Part shown: positions 10,539-23,809 of the stretch, piece by piece | Position numbering within the stretch: position 1 is the stretch's first letter | Layout of the letters: each line of letters starts with the position of its first letter | Assembly (NCBI RefSeq): GCF_910592395.1 | Contig: NC_088319.1 | Span: forward strand, 15,006,001-15,070,000 | Length of the DNA: 64,000 nt | Direction of reading: 5' to 3' | From: Lineus longissimus | Lineage: Eukaryota > Nemertea > Pilidiophora > Heteronemertea > Lineidae | The notes under the pieces: model-generated | What the model saw: the letters and a program-made list of their open reading frames with translations, nothing else | Databases searched by the model: none | What the model was told of the DNA's origin: nothing | Made by a program: the position numbers and the translations under genes

Positions 10539-10616
10539 GTGAAAGGAATGGAAATATGTTTTATGTGAAGGTTAGTTTAATACAAAAATAGGAAGAATCC
10601 GTTCCGACTAATCTTG

Positions 10617-12543
10617 CTATTCAACTCTCATAAACCTTTGAGCAAACCTTAATGATCTCCTTCGATTGTATCTCTCCAAATATCTTACAGAAGATACGGG
10701 GGAAATCAGATCGCCATTACGCAGCATGAGAAGTTCTTCTTCGCCTTCATATACGCCTTTATTTGCCCGTATATGGCAATTACTGAGCATAACGTCAACC
10801 ACTCTGTAAAAAGTTTTATCGACCTTCCAAGGATTTAAAGGAGAACATTCTGGTATTCGAATCAGTTTAGTGGCGAATAGTCTGAAATTGTTTAAATAAT
10901 ATATCAGGAGTGTAGATTTTATTTGATAATAATTAAGCTTTCGAACGCGAAAGCCAATGGGATCCATTTCCTGCAAGATACACGTTTTTCTGCTAAATTT
11001 AGGATATACTTGTACGTGTTGGATTTTGAATATTTGGCTTAACTTGATAATGTATAAATGGCCACCATTCGTATTAAATGATAAAACCTGGTCTTCAGAC
11101 GCAATCCAACTCATGTGCAGGGTAAGCGTCCCCAGCCCATTTGTCCAAGTTATATTGGATATGGTGTATACTGTATTTTCTCTCACTCTGCACATGACCA
11201 TTAACATGTTTTGCAGTATGAGCGGTTCTGTAAGTGATTTAAGTCGAATGCATGGATGTTTGTAATACATGTTGATCATTTTAACTACTCTATCAGTAAA
11301 TATGTCATACCATTTAAGCGAAATAGTTATACGTCGGCCTCGTCCTTTCCTTTCAAACAGCAATAGTTTCATGTCAAATAGTGTGTGGAACATAGCCCTA
11401 AAGCCAACATTTTCCGCAGAAATATTATGCGTAAGTTTGTATTCCATCTTATTATCACTCCTAAGCTGATAGATTAAAATCGGTTTCAAAACACCAAGCA
11501 TTCTTTCAGCGTGTTTATGGACAAATACGACAGAGTTAGAATTAAAATCAAACATATAAAACCCCGTTTCATTTTTTTTGGTCAGTGAAACAACGGGGGG
11601 TTTGAAAAGTATTGCGCCACTAGGTCTGTACTCTATGTTTTTCTCCTGAAATAGGAAAACTTGCATAACCGCGCAGTCCTGTGAAGTTTATTTGTCGTCC
11701 TCTCACCACTGTATCAGTGGCCGTTGCATACTCCTCTCCACAATGTCCTCGCTGTGTTACTGACCCCGGAGTGCATCCATTGGTGTAGGTAGATCTCTGC
11801 AGTGTTCATCGCCCAATGCTAATGGCCGAGCCATTCAGAGACCTAATATTAACACTAGATGATGTACAAGTAAAGCTTGAGGCTACTGAGAAAAACACGA
11901 TGGTCACGACGGAAAAGAGAAAGACACCTGATGTGGTCGATGGAAGCGGTAGCACTAGTGGCTGTGATAGTATTACACGTTTCTTCTGTAACTATCAGAA
12001 GTCAGGTAGACTTAGACGGCGATTGCGCCAACGTCGGCAGTGCTTTGCTATTTCATGTCGGAACACACCCAAACAATGCAAAAATCGTATGTGGAAATCA
12101 TGAAAAATACGTCAATTGCATATAGTGAAAACCTTACCTATCCATGACATCGAAAAAATCCTTGAAAATAACGTGCAGTGAACCGGTTGTGGCTGAGATA
12201 ATTGTAAATAACTTAACTCTGACATTAGAACATTTAAGGTTTAAGAACTTCCATGTGCCACGTTTGTTTCGGCAAGCTCACCTACCTTCGTTTGAAACAT
12301 ATGATAACCATCTTGAATTGTGTCATCCTCCTTCTCCATACATGTTCCCTTCGTTTTGCTCAGTTGACAAACATTGCCATCGTCACTAAAACGAGTATTT
12401 ATTGTTGTACAGTTTATCATCATGAAGCAAACTATAGCACAATGGCATCTTGATCGTGTTTTGTCGTCAATAAATGCTGGCTTTCGTATTGCTTTCCTCT
12501 TTGTAACCTTCATGTAACAGATTGAGCTCTTCGGTGGTGACAT
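10617..12543 (-). CDS. Gene A, U2 copy
   Basis: Exons lie at 12543-12286, 11796-11707 and 11645-10617, with intron 2 at 11646-11706. The frame is intact. Against U1 the terminal exon shows 13 changed residues by eye, including H to N near residue 25, C to Y near 128, K to T near 158, S to V near 187 and F to Y near 326. Only three changes are silent. The base before the exon 2 acceptor differs (CACTGCAG here), while GCAG itself is kept, which supports the acceptor call. Confidence 0.62.
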
Positions 12544-12818
12544 TTTACTTTGTTACCTATCTGATTGTTATTTTTTGCTTAACATGACCCGATATGCAGA
12601 TGCAGAAGATCTAAAAGTCAGCTCAGATTCAGAAAATCAGATCTTCACACCTTTGTATCAGTATTTCAATTTAGATTTACTATCAGCCCGGTAAAATCGA
12701 ACAAGAATCTCCCCAAATCTCCTCGATTCGACTTTGCCAGGAGATACTATGGCGTAGCTAGATCTAGCTATACCGACACGTGGCCAAATATGCTCGATAA
12801 AAATAAAATTAGAAATAC
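12544..12818. promoter_or_regulatory. Divergent spacer, U2
   Basis: The palindrome is at 12755-12770 and the E-box follows at 12777-12782. Both are identical to U0 and U1. The TTTGCCAGG variant lies upstream, as in U1 and U3. Confidence 0.4.
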
Positions 12819-13031
12819 ATGTACCTCGAAAGGCGTTACATGACTTTCCGGGACTTTTTATTAGGAGTTGCAAACGATAAGGCCGAGAAATCGGCATGCT
12901 TAGCGCTAACGTTACGTATCCTGGTCTATATATCGTTTGTTTTTCGAAGTTGGTTCGGTTCCAATGTTACCGCTACTAACGCTTACATTCCCCAAGGAAC
13001 AGTGATGAATGGGCGATGCCATAGGTTGGGA
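12819..13031 (+). CDS. Gene B exon 1, U2
   Basis: The encoded residues are the same as in U1, with the GTAAGT donor at 13032. Confidence 0.35.
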
Positions 13032-13611
13032 GTAAGTCAAAATTCTCTCAAACGTCGTGGCTGAGCTTACGTCAGTTCAATAATCACTGATTGCATGAAA
13101 GACTCGCAGTGCACTTTTGACAAATGACATAAATATCGTTGATTGATCTCCATTGTATTTCTAACTAAAATGTCGATATAATAAAGTGTTGTTTATATCG
13201 ACTAAAATGGATTGCCGTGCTACTCGATATAAGACAAAAAAAGTTAAAGGGATGACACCTTTTTCGTGACCAACTATATTTTGGTCCGGAGACCCGACAC
13301 AAGCTTCCGGCACTATCTGTGCCTTTATCAAGTATGAGGAGAGGATGACTGACTGCATCTATATATGTTAGCATAATATTATGATAAAAACAAAAATACA
13401 GTGGTAGACGTAAATTGTAATTCAATCGGCGCCAGTTGTTTATATCGGTATAGTGTTCACATTTAATCTGCAGAATAAATTTTAAATCGAAATTATGGTA
13501 AATCGTTCTCATTCTTTGATGTTTCTTCGTGCTCTGCTTTCAAGCAAACATAGTCATTAAGGCAGGCATCTTCGATTAGCTGAGTCAGTCGCATGTTCTT
13601 CCCGTCGGTGA

Positions 13612-13916
13612 GCGACTTCTTCCGACTTCTTAACGGTTTCTCTAACTTTTTCCCTGATTTATCCGACAAAACTCCGACATTGTACGACTTTTCCCTGAAA
13701 GGTCGGATTTTTAGAAAATTTGTGAAAAATACTAGGGCTTCCCAAAATATGGCATTTAAGATCAAAGGATAATGTTGAATGGGGTTAATGAGGGGACCTA
13801 ATTGAGTGAGCTAATTAGTATTCACACTGATGGTGACTCTGAGTGTTTGGCTCACACCTCATCAAATCAGGAAAAAGTTAGGGAAACCGTTAAGAAGACA
13901 GCAAAAGCCTCCTCGT
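13612..13916. mobile_element. Foldback element a, U2
   Basis: Copy matching U0. Confidence 0.65.
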
Positions 13917-14669
13917 GTTGGCGAGTGCCGAGTAAAAAGGCCATGAAGCTCAGTATTTCTGGCACCTGTGGTCATCCTCCAATTTTTCACTCAGTGTTTT
14001 TAATACCACAGTACACAGCACAAGAGACCATAAAGTTTTAATCCCCCGATTACTGACGCAAGGTTGGATTGTATGTACGTTTTCAATGTACACTGCAAAA
14101 AATAACTCCAAAGAAAAAGAAAGTGTTCTGTGCTCCGTCTTCAAGACAATGGAACTTTGGTACCATGGTCATGGCGAAGATTTAGAATGAAGGGTAGGAA
14201 AATTGTAACTTTGGATGTTTCACCGATGTAATTAACAGGGTATAGATGGCGATTGTGAGAAATCTGTCTGATAATACATGTACTTTCGTGTGTACTCCAG
14301 AATACGATTAATGTGTTCATGTTCAGCGGCAGGGCAAAGTAAAATAAAATCGAAAAATAAATAATAAATTAGACCTCTCAGAGGAGTGTACATTGATTTG
14401 GAAAACCAAACCCGATTACGCAGTTTCCCAGTCGAGTTAATTCAACAATATTGATTGAGCCCACCGGATTCCAAGCAATTTATTGTCAGCCATAGTTTGG
14501 AAACCTTTCACGCCGGGGATATTATGTCGGGTCTTAGGTTCTGCACTCTCGTCAGCACTGTAAAGTATTTCTCTATTGATTTGTCATGTGAAACTTTCAA
14601 TCTTTGGTGGTGTCTGCGGTCTTTATTTAAGTTAAAGCCGGGGCTCGATCAGATCAAAACCAATAGAGT

Positions 14670-15063
14670 GACTTGTTAAGGCTTTCTCTAACTCTTTCCT
14701 GATTTATCTGACAAAAGTCCGAGATTTTCTAGACAACCTGTTAAAATGACGAGGGCTTCCCAAAATAGGGCAATAAAGATCAAAGGCTTATGTTGAATGG
14801 GGTTAATGAAGTGTGAGCCAAACACTTAGAGTGACCCTAAGTGTGAATATTAACTATCTCACTCAATTAAGTCTCCTCACTGACCCCATTCAACATTAGT
14901 CTTTGATCTTTAATGCCCCAGGCTATTTTGGGAAGTCCTAGTAGTATTTTTAATATGTTTTCTAGAAATCCGACCATTCAGGGAAGTCGGACAATGTCGG
15001 ACTTATGTCGGATAAATCAGGGAAAAAGTTAGAGAAACCGTAAAGTAGTTGGAAAAAGCCTCC
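14670..15063. mobile_element. Foldback element b, U2 (5' tip deleted)
   Basis: A deletion of about 38 bp removes the GGCGGCTTTTTCC tip and the sequence before it. The rest is intact. Confidence 0.65.
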
Positions 15064-15179
15064 GATAATGAAAATGTGTAGAGTTTCGCTTATTTGTGAT
15101 GGGCGGTTCTGTTTTTGCGCATGTCCTTCTGGATTTCATCGCTGAACTGTCAATTTGCTCCATCATTGGTTTCAGTTAC

Positions 15180-15475
15180 TTAGTCGGTAAGATTCAGTGT
15201 GATATCGCACATTATATGCAGTAATTGGACAACGATCGGCACAGCTACGCCATGGTATCTCCATGGCATAGTCGAATCGGGGAGCTTCTCAGAGGCATTG
15301 GCGACAACTCTCACAAAGTGAATACGTGCCAGTCTCCGTGACTGATGACAGTCTGATTGGACGCCCTTGTTACCTAAGTAAACATAGCCAAATTTCATTG
15401 TATCATCATAAACATATCCCGTTTCAATCTTGTGTACAAACTCATCTCCCTGTTGAAGCAGAACCAACCGTACAA
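15180..15475 (-). CDS. Unassigned minus-strand ORF, U2
   Basis: Full-length copy with the G-D-E-F variant, the acceptor CTCTCAG|TT, and the same stop as U0. Confidence 0.2.
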
Positions 15476-15838
15476 CTGAGAGTCCCTATTTTATCTGTTG
15501 AATCACCGCGCTGAATACACAGTTGCGTCGGTTGAGAGTTCATTTGTTCCTTTGTTGGCCGATGGCGACCGCAGCAGCACTGAGCACCGATCAGAGTGTT
15601 TACTTTATCAACGGCAGCAGATGATACGGGATCGTTGCTATGAGCAAAACTCAATGAGCAAACTCTTGTAAACAAAGTGAAAACGCTGGATAATTCGTTG
15701 GTCTTATTTGAATAAGATACGTTCGAAAATGAACATTCAAAACCCAGTCTGTGCTAAAAGGTGATTTTAGGAAGGCACTCTGCTTTATACACAGATATAT
15801 ACTTTTTAAAAGGATTACAGTTATTTTTTCTATTGAAG

Positions 15839-16017
15839 GGATCGGAGAAGATACTGATTATTTTACTTCGGACAGTAAGGTAAGAATTTTTTTAACTTCG
15901 AAAAGTGATTTGATCGCTGATGAACGTATATTTTAATAATGTCTTAATTCGGAAGAAATTCCTTATTTCCTAATTTCTCATAAGATTGCATTGAAGGGCT
16001 ACAAATTTGTTTTCTGA
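15839..16017 (+). CDS. Candidate terminal exons of gene B, U2
   Basis: Segments 15839-15879 and 15985-16017. The acceptor reads TTGAAG|GG instead of TTGGAG|GG, so AG is kept despite the change. Confidence 0.2.
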
Positions 16018-16095
16018 GTGAAAGGAATGGAAATATGTTTTATGTGAAGGTTAGTTTAATACAGAAATAGGAAGAATCCGTTCCGACTAATCTTG

Positions 16096-18022
16096 CTATT
16101 CAACTCTCATAAACCTTTGAGCAAATCTTAATGATCTCCTTCGATTGTATCTCTCCAAATATCTTACAGAAGATACGGGGGAAATCAGATCGCCATTACG
16201 CAGCATGAGAAGTTCTTCTTCGCCTTCATATACGCCTTTATTTGCCCGTATATGGCAATTACTGAGCATAACGTCAACCACTCTGTAAAAAGTTTTATCG
16301 ACCTTCCAAGGATTTAATGGAGAACATTCTGGTATTCGAATCAGTTTAGTGGCGAATAGTCTCAAATTGTTTAAATAATATATCAGGAGTGTAGATTTTA
16401 TTTGATAATAATTAAGCTTTCGAACGCGAAAGCCAATGGGATCCATTTCCTGCAAGATACACGTTTTTCTGCTAAATTTAGGATATACTTGTACGTGTTG
16501 GATTTTGAATATTTGACTTGACTTGATAATGTATAAATGGCCACCATTCGTATTAAATGATAAAAACTGGTCTTCAGACGCAATCCAACTCATGTGCAGG
16601 GTAAGCGTCCCCAGCCCATTTGTCCAAGTTATATTGGATATGGTGTATACTATATTTTCTCTCACTGTGCACATGACCATTAACATGTTTTGCAGTATGA
16701 GCGGTTCTGTAAGTGTTTTAAGTCGAATGCATGGATGTTTGTAATACATGTTGATCATTTTAACTACTCTATCAGTAAATATGTCATACCATTTAAGCGA
16801 AATAGTTGTACGTCGGCCTCGTCCTTTCCTTCCAAACAGTAATAGTTTCATGTCAAATAGTGTTAGGAACATAACCCTAAAGCCAACATTTTCCGCAGAA
16901 GTATTATGCGTAAGTTTGTATTCCATCTTATTATCACTCCTAAGCTGATAGACTAAAATCGGTTTCAAAACATGAAGCATTCTTTTAGCGTGTTTATGGA
17001 CAAATACGACAGAGTTAGAATTAAAATCGAACAAATAAAACTCCTTTTCATGATTTTTGGTAAGTGAAACAACGGGGGGTTTGAAAAGTATTGCGCCACT
17101 AGGTCTGTACTCTATGTTTTTCTCCTGAAATAGGAAAACTTGCATAACCGCGCAGTCCTGTGAAGTTTATTTGTCGTCCTCTCACCACTGTATCAGTGGC
17201 CGTTGCATAATCCTCTCCACAATGTCCTCGCTGTGTTACTGACCCCGGAGTGCATCCATTGGTGTAGGTAGATCTCTGCACTGTTCATCGCCCAATGCTA
17301 ATGGCCGAGCCATTCAGAGACCTAATATTAACACTAGATGATGTACAAGTAAAGCTGGAGGCTACTGAGATAAACACGATGGACACGACGGAAAAGAGAA
17401 AGACACCTGATGTGGTCGATGGAAGCGGTAGCACTAGTGGCTGTGATAATATTACACGTTTCGTCTGTAACTATCAGAAGTCAGGTAGACTTAGACGGCG
17501 ATTGCGCCAACGTCGTTAGTGCTTTGCTATTTCATGTCGGAACACACCCAAACAATGCAAAAATCGTATGTGGAAATCATGAAAAATACGTCAATTGCAT
17601 ATAGTGAAAACCTTACCTATCCATGACATCGAAAAAATCCTTGAAAATAACGTGCAGCGAACCGGTTGTGGCTGAGATAATTGTAAATAACTTAACTCTG
17701 ACATTAGAATATTTAACGTTTAAGAACTTCCATGTGCCACGTTTGTTTCGGCAAGCTCACCTACCTTCGTTTGAAACATATGATAACCATCTTGAATTGT
17801 GTCATCCTCCTTCTCCATACATGTTCCCTTCGTTTTGCTCAGTTGACAAACATTGCCATCGTCACTAAAACGAGTATTTATTGTTGTACAGTTTATCATC
17901 ATGAAGCAAACTATAGCACAATGGCATCTTGATCGTGTTTTGTCGTCAATAAATGCTGGCTTTCGTATTGCTTTCCTCTTTGTAACCTTCATGTAACAGA
18001 TTGAGCTCTTCGGTGGTGACAT
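16096..18022 (-). CDS. Gene A, U3 copy
   Basis: Exons lie at 18022-17765, 17275-17186 and 17124-16096. The frame is intact. Block I is of the EKEFYLFDFNSNS / AKRMLHVLK type shared with U5. Block II reads TSAENVGFRVMF, closest to U1/U2. The GRKGRGRRTT stretch near residue 100 combines a private change with one shared with U6. The block around residue 200 is of the NTNGGHL type but is followed by KSSQ. The copy therefore looks recombinant between several array alleles. Confidence 0.62.
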
Positions 18023-18297
18023 TTTACTTTGTTACCTATCTGATTGTTATTTTTTGCTTAACATGACCCGATATGCAGATGCAGAAGATCTAAAAGTCAG
18101 CTCAGATTCAGAAAATCAGATCTTCACACCTTTGTATCAGTATTTCAATTTAGATTTACTATCAGCCCGGTAAAATCGAACAAGAATCTCCCCAAATCTC
18201 CTCGATTCGACTTTGCCAGGAGATACTATGGCGTAGCTAGATCTAGCTATACCGACACGTGGCCAAATATGCTCGATAAAAATAAAATTAGAAATAC
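18023..18297. promoter_or_regulatory. Divergent spacer, U3
   Basis: The palindrome is at 18234-18249 and the E-box at 18256-18261. Both are intact. The TTTGCCAGG variant lies upstream. Confidence 0.4.
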
Positions 18298-18510
18298 ATG
18301 TACCTCGAAAGGCGTTACATGACTTTCCGGGACTTTTTATTAGGAGTTGCAAACGACAAGGCCGAGAAATCGGCATGCTTAGCGCTAACGTTACGTATCC
18401 TGGTCTATATATCGTTTGTTTTTCGAAGTTGGTTCGGTTCCAATGTTACCGCTACTAACGCTTACATTCCCCAAGGAACAGTGATGAATGGGCGATGCCA
18501 TAGGTTGGGA
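18298..18510 (+). CDS. Gene B exon 1, U3
   Basis: The encoded residues are the same as in U1, with the GTAAGT donor at 18511. Confidence 0.35.
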
Positions 18511-19090
18511 GTAAGTCAAAATTCTCTCAAACGTCGTGGCTGAGCTTACGTCAGTTCAAGAATCACTGATTGCATGAAAGACTCGCAGTGCACTTTTGAC
18601 AAATGACATAAATATCGTTGATTGATCTCCATTGTATTTCTAACTAAAATATCGATATACAAATTTTTTTGTTGATATCGACTAAAATGGATTGCCGTGC
18701 TACTCGATATAAGACAAAAAAAGTTAAAGGGATGAAACCTTTTTCGTGATCAACTATATTTTGGTCCGGAGACCCGACACAAGCTTCCGGCACTATTGGT
18801 GCCTTTATCAGGTATGAGGAGAGGGTGACTGACTGCATCTATATATGTTAGCATAATATTATGATAAAAACAAAAATCAGTGGTAGACGTAAATTGTAAT
18901 TCAATCGGCGCCAGTTGTTTATATCGGTATAGTGTTCACATTTAATCTGCAGAATAAATTTTAAATCGAAATTATGGTAAATCGTTCTCATTCTTTGATG
19001 TTTCTTCGTGCTCTGCTTTCAAGCAAACATAGTCATTAAGGCAGGCATCTTCGATTAGCTGAGTCAGTCGCATGTTCTTCCCGTCGGTGA

Positions 19091-19395
19091 GCGACTTCTT
19101 CCGACTTCTTAACGGTTTCTCTAACTTTTTCCCTGATTTATCCGACAAAACTCCGACATTGTACGACTTTTCCCTGAAAGGTCGGATTTTTAGAAAATTT
19201 GTGAAAAATACTAGGGCTTCCCAAAATATGGCATTTAAGATCAAAGGATAATGTTGAATGGGGTTAATGAGGGGACCTAATTGAGTGAGCTAATTAGTAT
19301 TCACACTGATGGTCACTCTGAGTGTTTGGCTCACACCTCATCAAATCAGGAAAAAGTTAGGGAAACCGTTAAGAAGACAGCAAAAGCCTCCTCGT
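19091..19395. mobile_element. Foldback element a, U3
   Basis: Copy matching U0 except GGTCACTC in the centre. Confidence 0.65.
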
Positions 19396-20174
19396 GTTGG
19401 CGAGTGCCGAGTAAAAAGGCCATGAAGCTCAGTATTTCTGGCACCTGTGGTCATCCTCCAATTTTTCACTCAGTGTTTTTAATACCACAGTACACAGCAC
19501 AAGAGACCATAAAGTTTTAATCCCCCGATTACTGACGCAAGGTTGGATTGTATGTACGTTTTCAATGTACACTGCCAAAAATAACTCCAAAGAAAAAGAA
19601 AGTGTTCTGTGCTCCGTCTTCAAGACAATGGAACTTTGGTACCATGGTTATGGCGAAGATTTAGAATGAAGGGTAGGAAAATTGTAACTTTGGATGTTTC
19701 ACCGATGTAATTAACAGGGTATAGATGGCGATTGTGAGAAATCTGTCTGATAATACATGTACTTTCGTGTGTACTCCAGAATACGATTAATGTGTTCATG
19801 TTCAGCGGCAGGGCAAAGTAAAATAAAATCGAAAAATAAATAATAAATTAGACCTCTCAGAGGAGTGTACATTGATTTGGAAAACCAAACCCGATTACGC
19901 AGTTTCCCAGTCGAGTTAATTCAACAATATTGATTGAGCCCACCGGATTCCAAGCAATGTATTGTCAGCCATAGTTTGGAAACCTTTCACGCCGGGGATA
20001 TTATGTCGGGTCTTAGGTTCTGCACTCTCGTCAGCACTGTAAAATATTTCTCTATTGATTTGTCATGTGAAACTTTCAATCTTTGGTGGTGTCTGCGGTC
20101 TTTATTTAAGTTAAAGCCGGGGCTCGATCAGATCAAAACCAATAGAGTGACCGCCGTACATGGTGTCACTAGCA

Positions 20175-20580
20175 GGCGGCTTTTTCCGACTTCTTAAGGC
20201 TTTCTCTAACTCTTTCCTGATTTATCTGACAAAAGTCCGAGATTTCTAGACAACCTGTTAAAATGACGAGGGCTTCCCAAAATAGGGCAATAATGATCAA
20301 AGGCCTATGTTAAATGGGGTTAATGAAGTGTGAGCCAAACACTTAGAGTGACCCTAAGTGTGAATATTAACTATCTCACTCAATTAAGTCTCCTCACTGA
20401 CCCCATTCAACATTAGTCTTTGATCTTTAATGCCCCAGGCTATTTTGGGAAGTCCTAGTAGTATTTTTAATGTGTTTTCTAGAAATCCGACTTTTCAGGG
20501 AAGTCGGATAATGTCGGACTTATGTCGGATAAATCAGGGAAAAAGTTAGAGAAACCGTAAAGTAGTTGGAAAAAGCCTCC
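20175..20580. mobile_element. Foldback element b, U3
   Basis: Full-length copy. The right arm has CTTTTCAGGGAAGTCGG as in U1, but otherwise matches U0. Confidence 0.68.
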
Positions 20581-20696
20581 GATAATGAAAATGTGTAGAG
20601 TTTCGCTTATTTGTGATGGGCGGTTCTGTTTTTGCGCATGTCCTTCTGGATTTCATCGCTGAACTGTCAATTTGCTCCCTCATTGGTTTCAGTTAC

Positions 20697-20992
20697 TTAG
20701 TCGGTAAGATTCAGTGTGATATCGCACATTATATGCAGTAATTGGACAACGATCGGCACAGCTACGCCATGGTATCTCCATGGCATAGTCGAATCGGGGA
20801 GCTTCTCAGAGGCATTGGCGACAACTCTCACAAAGTGAATACGTGCCAGTCTCCGTGACTGATGACAGTCTGATTGGACGCCCTTGTTACCCAAGTAAAC
20901 ATAGCCAAATTTCATTGTATCATCATAAACATATCCCGTTTCAATCTTGTGTACAAACTCAGCTCCCTGTTGAAGCAGAACCAACCGTACAA
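20697..20992 (-). CDS. Unassigned minus-strand ORF, U3
   Basis: Full-length copy, with the same residues as U0 (G-A-E-F). Confidence 0.2.
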
Positions 20993-21355
20993 CTGTGAGT
21001 CCCTATTTTATCTGTTGAATTACCGTGCTGAATACACAGTTGCGTCGGTTGAGAGTTCATTTGTTCCTTTGTTGGCCGATGGCGACCGCAGCAGCACTGA
21101 GCACCGATCAGAGTGTTTACTTTATCAACGGCAGCAGATGATACGGGATCGTTACTATGAGCAAAACCCAATGAGCAAACTCTTGTAAACAAAGTGAAAA
21201 CGCTGGATAATTCGTTGGTCTTATTTGAGTAAGATACGTTCGAAAATGAACATTCAAAACCCAGTCTGTGCTAAAAGGTGATTTTAGGAAGGCACTCTGC
21301 TTTATACACAGATATATACTTTTTAAAAGGATTACAGTTATTTTCTATTAGACAG

Positions 21356-21534
21356 AGATCGGAGAAGATACTGATTATTTTACTTCGGACAGTAAGGTAA
21401 GAATTTTTTTAACTTCGAAAAGTGATTTGATCGCTGATGAACGTATATTTTAATAATGTCTTAATTCGGAAGAAATTCCTTATTTCCTAATTTCTCATAA
21501 GATTGCATTGATGGGCTACAAATTTGTTTTCTGA
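21356..21534 (+). CDS. Candidate terminal exons of gene B, U3
   Basis: Segments 21356-21396 and 21502-21534. The acceptor is shifted to TTAGACAG|AG. The last exon has K to M (IALMGYKF). Confidence 0.2.
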
Positions 21535-21612
21535 GTGAAAGGAATGGAAATATGTTTTATGTGAAGGTTAGTTTAATACAGAAATAGGAAGAATCCGTTC
21601 CGACTAATCTTG

Positions 21613-23534
21613 CTATTCAACTCTCATAAACCTTTGAGCAAACCTTAATGATCTCCTTCGATTGTATCTCTCCAAATATCTTACAGAAGATACGGGGGAA
21701 ATCAGATCGCCATTACGCAGCATGAGAAGTTCTTCTTCGCCTTCATATACGCCTTTATTTGCCCGTATATGGCAATTACTGAGCATAACGTCAACCACTC
21801 TGTAAAAAGTTTTATCGACCTTCCAAGGATTTAATGGAGAACATTCTGGTATTCGAATCAGTTTAGTGGCGAATAGTCTCAAATTGTTTAAATAATATAT
21901 CAGGAGTGTAGATTTTATTTGATAATAATCAAGCTTTCGAACGCGAAAGCCAATGGGATCCATTTCCTGCAAGATACACGTTTTTCTGCTAAATTTAGGA
22001 TATACTTGTACGTGTTGGATTTTGAATATTTGACTTAACTTGATAATGTATAAATGGCCACCATTCGTATTAAATGATAAAGACTGGTCTTCAGACGCAA
22101 TCCAACTCATGTGCAGGGTAAGCGTCCCCAGCCCATTTGTCCAAGTTATATTGGATATGGTGTATACTTTATTTTCTCTCACTCTGCACATGACCATTAA
22201 CATGTTTTGCAGTATGAGCGGTTCTGTAAGTGTTTTAAGTCGAATGCATGGATGTTTGGAATACATGTTGATCATTTTAACTACTCTATCAGTAAATATG
22301 TCATACCATTTAAGCGAAATAGTTATACGTCGGCCTCGTCCTTCCTTTTCAATCAGTAATAGTTTCATGTCAAATAGTGTATGGAACATACCCTTAAAGC
22401 CAACCTTTTCCATAGAAATATTATGCGTAAGTTTGTATTCCATCTTATTATCACTCCTGAGCTGATAGACTAAAATCGGTTTCAAAACACGAAGCATTCT
22501 TTCAGCGTGTTCATGGACAAATACGACAGAGTCAGAATTAAAATCAAACATATAAAACCCCGTTTCATGTTTTTTGGTCAGTGAAACAACGGGGGGTTTG
22601 AAAAATATTGCGCCACTAGGTCTGTACTCTATGTTTTTCTCCTGAAATAGGAAAACTTGCATAACCGCGCAGTCCTGTCAAGTTTATTTGTCGTCCTCTC
22701 ACCACTGTATCAGTGGCCGTTGCATACTCCTCTCCACAATGTCCTCGCTGTGTTACTGACCCCGGAGTGCATCCATTCGTGTAGGTAGATCTCTGCACTG
22801 TTCATCGCCCAATGCTAATGGCCGAGCCATTCAGAGACCTAATATTAACACTAGATGATGTACAAGTAAAGCTTGAGGCTACTGAGAAAAACACGATGGA
22901 CACGACGGAAAAGAGAAAGACACCTGATGTGGTCGATGGAAGCGGTAGCACTAGTGGCTGTGAAAGTATTACACGTTTCGTCTGTAACTATCAGAAGTCA
23001 GGTAGACTTAGACGGCGATTGCGCCAACGTCGGCAGTGCTTTGCTATTTCATGTCGGAACACACCCAAACAATGCAAAAATCGTATGTGGAAATCATGAA
23101 AAATACGTCAATTGCATATAGTGAAAACCTTACCTATCCATCGAAAAAATCCTTGAAAATAACGTGCAGCGAACCGGTTGTGGCTGAGATAATTGTAAAT
23201 AACTTAACTCTGACATTAGAATATTTAAGGTTTAAGAACTTCCATGTGCCACGTTTGTTTCGGTAAGCTCACCTACCTTCGTTTGAAACATATGATAACC
23301 ATCTTGAATTGTGTCATCCACCTTCTCCATACATGTTCCCTTCGTTTTGCTCAGTTGACAAACATTGCCATCGTCACTAAAACGAGTATTTATTGTTGTA
23401 CAGTTTATCATCATGAAGCAAACTATAGCACAATGGCATCTTGATCGTGTTTTGTTGTCAATAAATGCTGGCTTTCGTATTGCTTTCCTCTTTGTAACCT
23501 TCATGTAACAGATTGAGCTCTTCGGTGGTGACAT
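21613..23534 (-). CDS. Gene A, U4 copy
   Basis: Exons lie at 23534-23277, 22792-22703 and 22641-21613. Intron 1 is 484 bp because of a 5-bp deletion, which the coding frame does not feel. The PAN-like exon has D to N and E to V changes, the most of any copy. The terminal exon has private changes FFKPP, VHEHAER and IEKEGRG, with block II ISMEKVGFKGMF, and is then close to U1 from residue ~150 on. Confidence 0.62.
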
Positions 23535-23809
23535 TTTACTTTGTTACCTATCTGATTGTTATTTTTTGCTTAACATGACCCGATATGCAGATGCAGAAGA
23601 TCTAAAAATCAGCTCAGATTCAGAAAATCAGATCTTCACACCTTTGTATCAGTATTTCAATTTAGATTTACTATCAGCCCGGTAAAATCGAACAAGAATC
23701 TCCCCAAATCTCCTCGATTCGACTTTGTAAGGAGATACCATGGCGTAGCTAGATCTAGCTATACCGACACGTGGCCAAATATGCTCGATAAAAATAAAAT
23801 TAGAAATAC
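23535..23809. promoter_or_regulatory. Divergent spacer, U4
   Basis: The palindrome is at 23746-23761 and the E-box at 23768-23773. Both are intact. The variant TTTGTAAGG lies upstream, and a private T to C change (ACCATGG) sits just before the palindrome. Confidence 0.4.

Larger units (their letters stand above)
5098..10616. repeat. Array unit U1 (complete)
   Basis: This is the first complete copy, 5519 bp, and serves as reference. Small differences from neighbours include a 4-bp insertion (ATTA type) near 9005, shared with U4, and a single-base change near 9743 that puts an early stop into the minus-strand ORF. The stretch 7512-9742 holds only the two foldback elements and unassigned sequence. 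Confidence 0.93.
10617..16095. repeat. Array unit U2 (complete, shortest)
   Basis: Length is 5479 bp. The shortfall of about 38 bp is a deletion near 14671. It removes the sequence just before foldback element b together with that element's first bases. Confidence 0.93.
16096..21612. repeat. Array unit U3 (complete)
   Basis: Length is 5517 bp. It shares several private variants with U0, for example in intron 1 of gene A (the CGTTAG variant near 17514). Its terminal-exon N-terminal block matches U5. It is therefore a mosaic with respect to the other copies. Confidence 0.93.
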
